Shown: positions 21,665 to 32,697, counted from the stretch's first letter. The stretch: 64,000 bases of DNA from Plantago ovata (GCA_028274465.1 CM051458.1:77396085-77460084); one strand, 5' to 3'. The notes: generated by a model not told the origin, from the letters alone. Numbers and translations are program-made.

Positions 21665-22399
21665 TGTTGAAGGGTAATTCGTGTTTCTCTCTAAGTTCGC
21701 AATGAGTCGCTAGTCTAAGTCAATCTAGTTCTTCTTCTTGTAGTATCACTCTGAGATAGGAAATGAGCCTTCTTGTAGCTTCCTCGTACCTGAAATAGAC
21801 TAGAGGGGGGGTTAGTGTCTCTTGCCCGGTCTGTAAGGTATCAGACCGGAGAGGCGACTTTACGAGTAGGGAGTTGTGAGGCTTCCCTAGTACGAGTGGT
21901 AAATGTGATGGTCGAGAGGTGATATTAATGCTTACTGTTGAGGAGTAAATGAGGCCTTTATATACTTGTGACCTTTCAACTTCTGGTAGTGTAGGATCGC
22001 GACACGTGTACGGGTAGGATTGAGGCCTTCCTCGGCCCAGGCCCATTAAGGAGGTCCATGGGCCTTGGCCCAAGGGAGCAACCATGGCTGGTCGCTCAGG
22101 GTCCTCGTGCCTTCCTTGTACGTGGAAGATGCGAGTAGTGTCCTGCTCAGTTTTTGTCAAGGAGCGTTACCTTGACGTAAGGTCTCCTCGAGCCCGAGAG
22201 ATGCTCCTCGAGCTCACTGGCAGCTTTGTCCCTGTGAGGAGCTTATTTTGAGGGTTGTCCTCCCAGTGATGGTCGGTCCACACCTTAGTGACATACTTGG
22301 GTGTGGTCGTGCCCTTTGAGGGACGGCCTATGATGCTTTGTCGCGCTCTTAGACCGCTCCAGTTCGTACATGCGGACTGGACATATTTCAACACTAACA
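21665..22399 (-). repeat. Gypsy 5' LTR
   Basis: 735 bp, same TGTTGAAGGG and CACTAACA edges as the 3' LTR. A TATATAAAG box at 21956-21964 on the minus strand is the likely promoter for gag-pol transcription. Confidence 0.93.
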
Positions 22400-22404
22400 G
22401 AGAT

Positions 22405-24316
22405 CATGAGTTAGCATTTAAGGTGGCACCTAAATATAGAGAAATGGTGTTGAGATCCACTGTAGGTTCCATTGTTAAGTTGCAAACTACCCCTGCCCCT
22501 TCCATAGGCAGAAACCCCTTGTTCAAAAGGTTTTTCTGTTGTTTAGATGCTCTGAAGAGGGGTTTCCTGGATGGATGTAATCCATTCCTTTTCTTTGATG
22601 GGTGTCGCCTTAAGGGGAGATATGGTGGTGTGATGTTGAGTGCAGTTGGAACAGATGCCCACTATGGGCTTTATTCAGTAGCTTGGGCAGTAGTTGAATC
22701 AGAAACAAAAGAGTCATGGGGCTTTTTCTTGCATTGCTTGGATATGTTCCTAGGTCCTTGGGAAGATAGAAACTGGCACTTTATGGGGGATAGACAGAAG
22801 GTACACTAATATTAACTTCTATTGCTTATAATTTTCCTTAAACTCATTGCATGTTATTACTTGCTAAGTTGTGTTAATTGTAATGTGCAGGGGATGGTAC
22901 CAATCATTGAAGAGAAGGCACCATCAATCATCAACAGAAAATGCACAAAGCATATCTATGACAACTTCAAGTTGAAGTGGTCAGGTGTGCTCTTGAGGAA
23001 GTACTACTGGCAGGCAGCAACTGCATATACAGAATATGGATTCAACAAGGCCATGATGAATCTAAGAGATGCAAGTGAGGAGGCATATGAGTGGCTAATG
23101 GAAATTCCTCTTGGCCATTGGGCAAAACATACATTTGACTCAAGAATTAAAGTTGATCACTGCACCAATAATCTAAGTCAATGTTTCAACAGTTGGATAG
23201 ACCCAATCAGGAGTTATTCACTACTAAAATTGATGGAGGTATAACTCTAACTTTTAAACTTTTAATCACTACAACTCCATGTCTTATGTATGTGTATGTG
23301 TTAGTTTACTTATTCTGTTATACTTCTCTTGACTGCATGTATGTTTCTTACTTACTGTTTTAGTTGTTGAGAGCCCAAGTAATGCAAAGGATGACTATTA
23401 GAAGGGAGCAAGGGAAAAACTTCCAAACTGTGCTTATGCCTAGGGTCATGTACAAGCTCAATGAGAATTTTGAAAATCAAGTAGATTGACTCTGAAGACC
23501 AATTCAGACCCTTTGTTTGAAGTTGAGGATTACAATTTCACCTTTGTGGTTGACATGGAAAACAGGAGCTGCAATTGCAACAGATGGGACCTCACTAGTA
23601 TCCCTTGCAGACATGCTTGGGTGGTTATCACATACAAAAGGGAAGATGCTGCTGAGTATGTAAGTGATAACCACACTTTGGCTGCTTACAATAGGGCATA
23701 TGCTCATACCATCAAACCAGTCCCTGATATGCCTTTCTGGCCAAGCAACCTTACCACTGAGGAGTGCTCTCCACCTATAATAGAGAAGAAGAAAGGCAGG
23801 CCTAAGAAAGTGAGGATAAGACATCCCTGTGAAGGCAAAAGAAGGGCAAGGCCTCCATCTTCAAAACCTCTTCATGAACAGAGGAGAAAACCCAAGTGTA
23901 GTTCTTGTGGTACTAGGGACCATAACTGCAGAAACTGCCCTACTTCGGTATGTAGCATACTCTTCTATACTCATGTTATGTCATTAATTTGTTATTTGAA
24001 TTCTGATTTGTATACTATACTGTGGCAGAAAAAAGGTAAGTCAAGTGCTAAGAGAACTAGTGAACAAGCTAAGAAACCAGCAACAACTAAAGCTCCAACT
24101 GTAAGTGTTGCTTTGCTACTCTTCATATGTTAAATTCATTTTTTTGTTTGGGAAATGCTTGTATGGTAATTTGATTTCTAATTGTTTGTTTGGCAAATGC
24201 TTGTATGGTAGGGTTATGCTGCTTAGAAAACTGGTAAGAGAAAGCGGACTGATGGAGCTTCAACAAGCAAGGCAGCTGGCAGCTCCAAGAAAAGGCAAAA
24301 GAAGGCCAAGAAATAG
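22405..24316 (+). pseudogene. mudrA-like MULE transposase, catalytic half
   Basis: Continuation of the transposase split by the Gypsy. Exons 22405-22800, 22891-23238, 23364-23947, 24029-24100 and 24227-24316 are joined by GT-AG introns of 90, 125, 81 and 126 bp. The MULE catalytic domain shows the first Asp in FLFFDGCRLKGRYGG, the second in HFMGDRQKG across the first intron, and a downstream Glu in the MMNLRDASEEAYEWL helix. A SWIM zinc finger follows (CNCN, then CRH, in CNCNRWDLTSIPCRHAW). A CX2C-type knuckle (CSSCGTRDHNCRNC) and a Lys-rich tail end at TAG 24314. A one-base frameshift lies near 23487. With the upstream stops the protein is inactive here. Confidence 0.85.
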
Positions 24317-24665
24317 GGAAAAACTGTGTTTTTTTTTTGTTTTGGGCAAAAACCACTTTTCACTGAATTCTGCTGCTTCCTTTGTTACATGATGATACTG
24401 TAATTGTCTTTTGGTGAGGATGAAACTACTGTCATTCTCCTTTTATTTTGAAGTAGATCAAACTACTATGATGTTTAAGTTGTGAAATTGTGGTGATATT
24501 TGGTTATGGATGCAGCAAACATTGTCATGTAATCAACATTTGGAATAGCTTCAACAAGACTCTTTATTTACATTGCACTATGATTACTTGACTGATTGAA
24601 ATATTTGAACAACAAGGTACATAGCCAGTAGCAGTAAATTTAGGCAAATTAGTTGCCTAATTAGA
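24317..24665. other. 3' region between the two convergent MULE genes
   Basis: About 350 bp, AT-rich and T-runs, no gene seen. It is probably shared 3' untranslated sequence of the transposase and the small minus-strand gene. Confidence 0.5.
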
Positions 24666-24986
24666 CTATATATATTTGTCTTCAACATTTCTTGGCCTCC
24701 TCTGTTTCCCCTTTTTTGCTTCCTCTGGTTCACTTCTTTGCACATCAACAATCTCTTCTCTTTGTTTCACGCGTTGTGGGTTGTTTGTGGGAGAAAATTC
24801 CCACAAAATCTCAGGATGTATAATCTCCCCACGTCGTGAAGGTGCTTCTTGATCATTCGCCCATTCCGACCATCCGTGGGATGGACAATTCCAACTAAAT
24901 CTTCCTTCGCTTGACACGGAAAGTATCGTACGCTTTCGACATTGAGACCTCTTGCAAACAGGCCGGAGAACACTTGAAGAACTCAT
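24666..24986 (-). CDS. MULE-borne small zinc-finger-like protein (GRF-like)
   Basis: About 106 residues starting MSSSSVLRPVCKRSQC at 24986; a longer upstream frame to 25094 runs through the likely promoter. The core CKRSQCRKRTILSVSSEGRF followed by WNCPSHGWSEW has the spacing of a GRF-type zinc finger (Cys pair, GRF, Cys, Trp), although not all usual ligands are present. A second, diverged copy occurs in MULE-2 (29310-29564) with the same core, which argues that it was under selection as a protein. A TATTTAAAG-type box lies upstream at 25064-25072 on the minus strand. It converges on the transposase like the accessory gene mudrB does in maize MuDR, but I see no homology to mudrB. Confidence 0.6.
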   Translation of the reverse strand: MSSSSVLRPVCKRSQCRKRTILSVSSEGRFSWNCPSHGWSEWANDQEAPSRRGEIIHPEILWEFSPTNNPQRVKQREEIVDVQRSEPEEAKKGKQRRPRNVEDKYI

Positions 24987-25319
24987 TTTCAAGCCTAGTA
25001 AAACAATTATCAAAGTGGAATTGATGGAAGTATGAAAAAGTGAAAAAAAAAATGGAGTTTTGAGGTCTTTAAATAGGGCCAAATTCAACTCCAACGGCTA
25101 TTTTTTTGAATCTCAACGGCTAACTCCCAATTACATTTAACCCCCAAATAGATGCAATTCAATTACATCCAGGTCCCTCACGTGCTTGGCACGTGTTAAA
25201 CCAAGACGTTTGGGTGAGAGAATAATCAAACTTTCCAGCAGGGGTAATTTTGTCTTTTCCTCGATTTAATTCGCCGAAAGTCAAGATCGTGGACCTGGAT
25301 GTAACTAAAATACATGTAC
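24987..25319. promoter_or_regulatory. Promoter region of the small MULE gene
   Basis: About 330 bp between the small gene and the right TIR. It contains the minus-strand TATA-like box near 25064-25072 and no other credible feature. Confidence 0.45.
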
Positions 25320-25403
25320 TTGGAGGCTGGATGTAATTGATCTACTAATGGTCCTTCAGGTGTAATTGAGACATCTAACAGGGGGCCCAGATGTAATGAG
25401 CCC
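25320..25403 (-). repeat. MULE-1 right terminal inverted repeat
   Basis: Reverse complement begins GGGCTCATTACATCTGGGCC and parallels the left TIR at 5949-6030. Confidence 0.85.
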
Positions 25404-25412
25404 TTTACAAAT
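25404..25412. repeat. MULE target-site duplication, right copy
   Basis: TTTACAAAT, identical to 5940-5948. Confidence 0.92.
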
Positions 25413-25789
25413 AAAAGGTTGTGGACAAGATTTGCACCCCTTATCATAGCATCATATCGAATTACAACCGAAATTGAGCTATGATTAAGCGTGTCCTTAG
25501 TTTAAAACGGGTTTTGGTTAAAGACAGTTTTGCTTGTGGTCCTGGGAAGCCAAAGAAAGAGCTATGGTGGTTCAAGCTTTTGTTGGCCTGTCAAGGTTTG
25601 GAGGGAAAAAAACCATGTGTGAACTTGGGATACTTTGACATTCTCTATGGATAGTCTAGGTTGCTATTTAGCCCCGTAATGTGGAGGACGTTTTTTGCTT
25701 GGTCAAGGTAGTATTTTCGTGTAGACTTTGGTCACGTGTACCTAAGGGTGTTCATATCACTCCAATCTGAAAATTCAGTCTGAAAAATT
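25413..25789. other. Intergenic, nothing recognised
   Basis: About 380 bp between the MULE duplication and the inverted repeat; no gene, TIR or LTR edge found. Confidence 0.4.
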
Positions 25790-27211
25790 GATGTCGTTAG
25801 AATCAAAATTAATATTTGTTTATAAAAGACAAAGAACACTTATCACTACACAAAACTTAGTGCAATGGCAAGTTGTCCCCGAGTGTTGTTCTCTCGGGAC
25901 CTAGCGTGGCTTTGTTGGTTATTTTGCAAGTTATTTCAGTCAACGAGTGGGAGAGTTTGGAAAGAGTTTTGAAAACTTTAAGCAAACAAGCAATCAGGTT
26001 GCAACTTGAATGAATTTCTTGTAAACAATTATGAGAAAGGGTTGGTGGTAGTAATCTGGAAACAATCATGCAATGAATCACGTAAATACTTGTAAATTCG
26101 GTGCGTAAAGCCTTCAGCAAGTTCTACAAAGTAAACCGCCTAGACAAGTTTAAGACACACGTCTTGAAAGGATCCTATCGATACTTTAGTAGTGCAATCT
26201 CTTACACTATTTATCTAGCATGCTTGCATGTTTTCAAATCATAGATCATAGCCTTAATTGACCAATTTGATTGGCAACTACGTCAAATGAGATAAAACAT
26301 GCAGCAAGATCGACTCGGAGCCTCATACAAGCATAACGTAATTCATATTATGATTGAATCCTCATACTACCACCAACACAAAGGGATTTAGCTACTCATA
26401 CTCATAACATTAAGCATCATTTCATATGAATAATCAGAGGAAAACATGAATTCAAAATACAAAGGAAGGGATTGATACAAAGTTACACCAAAGTTGTCAC
26501 TATTTGATGGTTTTGATCTAGAAACCTCTCCGTAGATGAATGTAAAATGCTATCCAATTGCCAAATCTTCAATCTCTAATGTATTACACTGGTGAAATTA
26601 TCCAAAACTGAGAATTACAGCTAGAGAAAGCTCCCAAAAAGCAGTTACAAAGTCTGATGATCTGAAAATTGTAACTGAAAATGTGTATTTAATGAGGAAA
26701 TCTGCTGCTGCGTTTTGAACTGGGTGAAGTGCCTGACAGAGCTGGGTGGTTCGCCCAGCCAGGCGCTTCGCCTGGCTCTGCTGGGCGCTTCACCCAACAG
26801 CAATGTAGGAAAGGCCTACATTCTTCTCCAATTCTGCTCCTGGGCTCTGTTCTGGGTGCTTCACCTCAGTCTTGGGCGCTTCACCTGGAACAAAAACACA
26901 GCTCCAGCTCTTTTTCTTCAGCTCTAAGCCTCCGAATAGCCTCCTATCCCCTTGGAAACACACATACAGTCATTTATTAGGTACCGAGCACTAGCAAGCA
27001 CGTCCATGGAAGTCGTGGTGCTTAAACATGATCCAAATGCATCCAAAATGCTACGTTTGAGCTCAAAACCGTCAATTTGTACCTAAGTACCTGAGAAATG
27101 GAAAACAAACAAAACGTGACACTATTCTAGAAAACTAACAACAAAACTAGACTCAAAGATAGCAAAAGGAGGCGAGAAAGACAAGATGAACGTGCTAAAA
27201 ATACGTTCATC
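25790..27211 (+). repeat. Large inverted repeat, left arm
   Basis: About 1.42 kb that returns in reverse orientation at 27292-28722, with roughly 94-95% identity where I compared it (for example around CTCTCGGGACCTAGCGTGGC). The 87-codon open frame on the minus strand (25857-26120) and its counterpart in the other arm are duplicates of each other, not independent evidence of a gene. The arm has LTR-like content, but no PBS or PPT was seen beside it. Confidence 0.9.
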
Positions 27212-27291
27212 AAAAATCGAAAATTCGATTCGAAGGCTTCGAATTGGATTACGGATTGAGATTTTAACAATCCGAAATAATGGTTGTTCGA
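27212..27291. other. Spacer of the inverted repeat
   Basis: About 80 bp of loop sequence, itself rich in short TTCGAA/ATTCGAT palindromic words. Both arms approach it with the word AACGTGCTAAAAATACGTTC or its complement. Confidence 0.8.
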
Positions 27292-28722
27292 TGAAGAACG
27301 TATTTTTAGCACGTTCATCTTTTTTTTTTTTTTTTTTGCCTCCTTTTGTTATCTTTGAGTCTAGTTTTGTTGTTAGTTTCCTAGAATAGTGTCACGTTTT
27401 GTTTGTTTTGCATTTCTCAGATGCTTAGGTACAAAGTGGCGGTTTTGAGCTCAAACGTAGCATTTTTGGATGCAATTGGATCATGTTTGAGAACCACGAC
27501 TTCCATGGACGTCCTTGCTTATGCCCGAGACCTAATAAGTAATAGTACGTGTGTTTCCAAGGGGATAGGAGGCTATTCGGAGGCTTGGAGCTGAAGAAAA
27601 AGAGTCGTGGCTGCGTTTTGGTTCCAAGTGAAGCACCCATGATTGAGGTGAAGTGCCCAGAACCAAGTCCAGAAGAAGAATTGGAGCAGAATTTCTGCAG
27701 TGCTGCTGGGCGAAGCGTTTGGCTGGGCGACACACCCAGCTCTGCCAGGCGCTTCACCCAGTTCAAATTGCAGCAGCAGATTTCCCTCAACAAATACATA
27801 TTTTCAGTTACATTTTTGAGATTCTCAGACCTACACCTGCGTTTTGGGAGCTCTCTCTAGCCCTAATTCTCAGTTTTGGACATTTTCGCCATTGTAGTAC
27901 TTTAGAGATTGAATATTTCGCAATAGGATTGCATCCTACATTCATCTACGGAGAGGTTTCTAGATCAAAACCATCAAGTAGTGACAGCTTTGGTGGTAAC
28001 TTTGTATCAATTCCATCTTTTGTATTGGAATTCATGTTTTCCTCTGATTATTCATATGAAATGATGCTTAATGTTATGAGTATGAGTAGCTAAATCCCTT
28101 TGTGCTGGTGGTAGTATGAGGATTCAATCATAATATGAATTACGTTATGCTTGTATGAGGCTCCGAGACGGTCTTGCTGCATGTTTTATCTCATTTGACA
28201 TAGTTGCCAATCAAATACCTTGGAATATGAGTATGTGACAAACTCTTGGTCTATTAAGGCTATGATCTATGATTTGAAAACATGCAAGCATGCTAGATAA
28301 ATACTGTAAGAGATTGCACTACTTAAGTATCGATAGGATCCTTTCAAAACGTGTGTCTTAAACTTGTCTAGGCGGTTTACTTTGTAGAACTTGCTGAAGG
28401 CTTTACGCACCGAATTTACAAGTATTTACGTGATTCATTGCATGATTGTTTCCAGATTACTACCACCAACCCTTTCTCATAATTGTTTACAAGAAATTCA
28501 TTCAAGTTGCAACCTGATTGCTTGTTTGCTTAAAGTTTTCAAAACTCTTTTCAAACTCTCTCACTCGTTGACTGAAATAACTTGCAAAATAACCAACATA
28601 GCCACGCTAGGTCCCGAGAGAACGACACTCGGGGAAAACTTGCCATTGCACTAAGTTTTGTGTAGTGATAAGTGTTCTTTGGCTTTTTTAAAACATATAT
28701 TAATTTTGATTCTAACGACATC
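27292..28722 (-). repeat. Large inverted repeat, right arm
   Basis: Reverse-complement partner of 25790-27211. A T-run of about 20 near 27320 replaces a mixed-purine stretch in the left arm. The outer edge CGACATC mirrors GATGTCG at 25790. Confidence 0.9.
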
Positions 28723-28770
28723 ATTCGATCCAAATATCTGCGGAGTATTCGATCCAATCTGATACTTACT

Positions 28771-28772
<2 letters not shown>

Positions 28773-28858
<86 letters not shown>

Positions 28859-28877
28859 CGTGTGTGTGTGTGTGTTT
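28773..28877. repeat. Compound microsatellite (TA)n(TG)n
   Basis: About 40 TA dinucleotides followed by a short TG tract. Open frames reading Ile-Tyr repeats here are artefacts. Confidence 0.95.
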
Positions 28878-28903
28878 TGTTTTCTTTGTAAGTGCTCCGA
28901 GCA

Positions 28904-29873
28904 TCGCTTATTACTTCTAGACCCCCTACTAGTTACGTTTATTACACATGGGTGACCAATTTATCATCAATTACATTGGCATTCCCTGCTTGATGTTTTA
29001 ATTACATCTAGGTCCACGAATTTGACTTCTGGCGAATTAAAACCAGGAAATTACTAATTTGTCCCTGCTGAAATATTGGGTTTTTCTCTCAGCCAAACAA
29101 CTTCATGGAACGTCCAACGCACATGTGGACTTAGACGTAATTAAATTCAAACATTTTGGGGTCAAATGAAAACGCAAACTAGCCGTTAGGAATTTAAAAA
29201 AGTAGTCGTTATGAGATACTTTTTTGGCTATTTATACCCCCCTCAAACATCAATTTTCTTTGTTATTGACATCTAAAATCCATTACATATTCATATTCTA
29301 TTGGCAAGCATGAGTACATCAAGGGGTTCATATGTTCTTCGCCTGGTTTGCAAAATGGCTAGTTGTCGGAAGCGTACGGTGTTAATGGTGTCTAATGAGG
29401 GGAGGTTTTATTGGAATTGATCAACCCATGGATGGTCCGAATGGGAGAATGAGCAAGAAAGCCCACCACGTAACCGCCGGGCGGAGATTTTGGAGCCTAA
29501 AGTTATTTGGGAATTTGTTCAACCTAGGAACCGTGAACATGCGCAACTGATGACGATAAAATAGTACCCGTCATACTCCGTAATTTTGGTCGATTTCAGA
29601 AGAAAATTCAGTAAGAAAGGGAGCAGTTGTGTGGGTGACGAAAGGATGCGCGGGAGAAGAGAAGTGGAGCTGTAGTAAATGTGGATAAAACGAAAATAAT
29701 AACCTAATATCCAATTTTTGCTACTAAGGGCGTGTTTGGGTTAGGAGAGAGACAAAGGGGATTTAAGTCTAGTCAACGTGGGTTGTGAAAATTGAATCCA
29801 GATGTAATTGATGATACAGTGGTCCTTTAAATGTGATTTATGTTACTAGTAGGGGGTCCAGATGTGATTTCCC
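28904..29873 (+). mobile_element. MULE-2, internally deleted relative of MULE-1
   Basis: About 970 bp. The ends match MULE TIR blocks: left TTATTACTTCTAGACCCCCT, right (reverse complement) ATCACATCTGGACCCCCTAC. It also shares the CCAAACACGCCCTT block that lies at 6102 in MULE-1. Orientation is opposite to MULE-1. It kept the small zinc-finger-like gene and lost the transposase. I found no clear 9-bp duplication. Confidence 0.7.
29310..29564 (+). pseudogene. Second copy of the MULE small zinc-finger-like gene
   Basis: An 85-codon frame starting MSTSRGSYVLRLVCK with the same core as the MULE-1 gene: CRKRT, SNEGRFYWN, then HGWSEWENEQESP. A TGA at 29418-29420 sits exactly where the other copy has the cysteine after WN. 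A TATTTATA box at about 29231 precedes it. The sequence after the core diverges. Homology to 24666-24986 is clear; the function is unknown. Confidence 0.7.
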
Positions 29874-30184
29874 TTTTTATTAATAAAGAGAAATCTTTAG
29901 TCATTAAAAAAAAAATTGAATTGAGCTCAAAACTATGGCTAGTTTGTTGGATATACAACACCCGGTGATTGTTAGGGGTGGGACAAATCTTGACCACCAT
30001 CCTCATCTAGCATGTCTTCTTACTAGCAAGAAGTCAAAAATAATAAAATGACGAGTTGGCAATCAATTCTATGCAAGACAAAACAAAGGTGGAATATATG
30101 TTTGTGACAAGTTTAGAAACTTAGCTCGCATAGGATGATGTTTCTTTATGGACTCCGATCTAGTTACAAACACAGAGTATCACA
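29874..30184. other. Intergenic, nothing recognised
   Basis: About 310 bp with an A-run near 29908; no supported feature. Confidence 0.4.
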
Positions 30185-30841
30185 TACCTTCCATTCTTAC
30201 ATATGGACCCCTTCATAGAGTCATTTATTACATGTGGATCCCTGTTAGATGAACTATTACATATATACCTTGTTAGATATATTTAATTATATCAAAAGTC
30301 ACGAATTTGACTTTTCGAACACTAATACATATAGGTTGAATAGGTTGGAAAGTACATTTTTTATCCCGATAAAATATTTGATTTTAAGTGAGTCCAAACA
30401 GTTTCATTTTCTACTTATCACACATTTTCCTCAAATAATTTTAATTTTACCAAATTAACACTAAAATATTTTAACGTACACACATAACTTTCCAAAATGT
30501 CAAAATGACCCTAACAAACTTTAATTTAAAAAAAAAAACCCTGAAAATAAAATTAGGGGGGCGTAGAAATAGCTCCAATCGGAGCTCACATAGCTCTGAC
30601 CGGAATTGTAATGCTCCAATCAGACCCTCACAACTCTGATTAACGCAGGGAGCTCTGATTGGAGCTGTAAACCTTCAATTGGAGTAAACAGAAGTCCGGT
30701 ACCGGAGTTCATCTATATTAAATTAAATAAAGAAAGAAAGAAAAAACAGAAAAGGAAGAAATAAAAAAGAGAAACGGAAGCAAGAAAAGAAAAAAAATCA
30801 AAAAAATCTAAGGCCATGTTCGGTTTGAGGTTAATTAATAG

Positions 30842-31941
30842 TAGGTGTGGGCATGGGACGCATCGGATCAAATCCGATCCGAATTTCGGATTGATCCCAT
30901 CGGAACAGTGAAATTTTGCTCAATTCAAAATCCGATTCGAAATTTCGGTTCGGTTTCGGATTGATCCGAAAATCATCGGATCGGATTCGGATTGATCCGA
31001 AAATCATCGGATCAGATTCGGATTAATCCGTTTAATCCGAATTTCTCCTTTTCTTCTTTTTTTCTCTTTCACTTTTATAGCAAATGGACAGAATTACATA
31101 AACTCAGAGATCGAAGACACGGCACCAGTTGAAATGAACAAATTTCCAGAGACCCAGATAGATCGAGATAGAAGATTGAAGACAAACCAATTAAAATAAG
31201 AGCACCCACCAGTTGAATTTCAGATCAGAGTTGCAGCAGAGAGGAAAATAATGGAAGGAATGAAGGATTATGTCTGAGACGAACCCACGAACACACGAAC
31301 CACACTACTTAATTACTAGTTACATGAACACATAGATTAAAGAGTAATTACTACTAGGAATGATTATGAAGCGGCATGGATGAAGATTGAAGAAGGAAGG
31401 TTAGAGAGCAAGAAAAAAAAAAAGAAACCCAGAAGCCAGAAAATTAGAAAGGAGGCGCAAGTGGGATTCTATTGTTAGGGGAAAAGGATTTATATATAGT
31501 ACTACCTCCGTCCCATAACATAATAACAAATGTTATATTTCATTTTATTTAGGGTCAGTTTGACCTCGTATTAATCCCAAATTATACAATAAAAATAATT
31601 AAAAAAATTTATAATGAAAATATAAACCTTCTAGTTTTATAATATAATATTTTTAATTATATTTATCATATGATTTGAGAATAATTCATGGTCAAAATGA
31701 CCCTAAAAAAGTCAAAAAATGAAGTGTAACATTTATTATGGGACGGAGGTAGTACTAATAGTAGGTATAATTTATTTTTTTAAAACAAATGATCGGATCG
31801 GATTAATCCGATAATACGCGGATTTTAATCCGATCCGAAAACTGAAATCCGTAAAACTAGTGATTCGCAATCCAAACCGAAACTACCGGATCAGATTGGT
31901 TCGGATCGGTTTTTGGGTTTCGGTTTTTATGCCCACCCCTA
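30842..31941. mobile_element. hAT-type nonautonomous element
   Basis: Terminal repeats TAGGTGTGGGCAT and (reverse complement of the right end) TAGGGGTGGGCAT, flanked by a perfect 8-bp duplication ATTAATAG at 30834-30841 and 31942-31949. The ends are filled with degenerate ATCCGATCCGAA/GGATTCGGATT words. No coding capacity. Confidence 0.88.
31502..31752. mobile_element. Stowaway-like MITE nested in the hAT element
   Basis: 251 bp with inverted termini CTACCTCCGTCCCATAA and TTATGGGACGGAGGTAG and a TA duplication on each side (31500-31501 and 31753-31754). These are the Tc1/mariner Stowaway hallmarks. Confidence 0.92.
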
Positions 31942-32088
31942 ATTAATAGTGCTATTTTTGTTGGTCAACAGAAATTGAGGTTATGGACCTAAACGTAATA
32001 GACAATCTATCCTGGACTCATATGCAAAGTGAGCCTCTAGTAGGGGAGGTATATGTAATAAGCACTTAATCAAAATCAAAACCACTAG

Positions 32089-32697
32089 TTAATACAAAAC
32101 GAAGCCATCTTTCTTGACCCAGGACGTCTTCCAAGAACACTGAGCAGACCGACATAAAGCAACCAGCAACATCGAACAAACGCTTGTACCAAGCTCAACT
32201 CCAACATTTGTTTGGAAGTAAAATCCATGATGATTATAATGTTTGCATTTACTGCCTCTCCACTTTAACCATTGCCGCCACAATACATGTTTTATTTTAG
32301 CCACAATCTCATTCGGATTTGTAATTATGTTATTGAAAATACAATCATTATGTTCTTTCAAAGACACCAAAGCGTATCTTGAATCATCGAAGCTTTCTTC
32401 ATTTATACTCATTAGCCTTAATTTAATAGAGACACAAACTAACTCCAAAGTGGAGTTGCATTCCACCATCTTACAATCCATCCACATAACAACATTTTCC
32501 CACACCAGTCGAGCCACAAAACAGTTCTGAAATAAGTGGTTTGCGTTTTCATCGCCGAGTTGACAAAATTTGAAGTACGACAACACTTCCACATCTATAA
32601 TATTCTTTCCCTTTAAGTTGTCAAAAGTTGGTAGGCGGTTCCATGCTAACTTCCAAACGAAACCATTGGCTTTCAAGGGCAAAAGATTTACCCACAC
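32089..32697 (-). pseudogene. LINE reverse-transcriptase zinc-binding domain remnant
   Basis: 202-residue frame resembling the zf-RVT domain at the C terminus of plant L1 LINE ORF2: LKANGFVWKLAWNRLPTFDN, then a CQLGDENANHLFQNC His/Cys block and LVWENVVMWMDC. The RT and endonuclease parts are absent. It is either a 5'-truncated LINE or a decayed fragment. It abuts the MULE-3 end, so it was probably the older sequence here. Confidence 0.7.

Larger units (their letters stand above)
8409..22399 (-). mobile_element. Ty3/Gypsy element, Tat lineage, full length
   Basis: A 13,991-bp element bounded by TG...CA LTRs (8409-9181 and 21665-22399) and a 5-bp duplication GAGAT (8404-8408 and 22400-22404). 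On the minus strand the order is 5' LTR, PBS, gag-pro, RT, RNase H, second RNase H, integrase, a long 3' region carrying an antisense gene, PPT, 3' LTR. The Tat assignment rests on the dual RNase H, the GGCGCCGT-type PBS and the extra antisense gene. The LTRs differ by about three substitutions plus three indels (a 20-bp unit, 16 bp and a G run), so the insertion is recent. Confidence 0.93.
5949..25403 (+). mobile_element. Mutator-like element (MULE-1) with nested Gypsy
   Basis: A DNA transposon bounded by related terminal inverted repeats and a perfect 9-bp duplication TTTACAAAT. Without the nested Gypsy and its extra TSD copy it is about 5.5 kb. It encodes a mudrA-like transposase on the plus strand (6520-24316, interrupted) and a small zinc-finger-like protein on the minus strand near the right end, so the two genes converge. 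The transposase has frameshifts and stops, so this copy is no longer autonomous. Confidence 0.92.
30185..32065. mobile_element. MULE-like nonautonomous remnant (MULE-3)
   Basis: The left end shows repeated TTACATNTGGACCCCT-type words (30195-30275), and the right end shows the complementary pattern (TCTAGTAGGGGAGGTATATG, then TAATAAG). These resemble the MULE-1 and MULE-2 ends. No target duplication was found, so the bounds are approximate. A hAT MITE is nested inside it. Confidence 0.4.

Noticed and set aside
25857..26120. 87-codon frame also found at 28391-28654
   Set aside because: The two are the two arms of the inverted repeat, so the match reflects duplication and not selection on a protein.
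28551..28920. Ile-Tyr repeat peptides
   Set aside because: Translation of a TA microsatellite.
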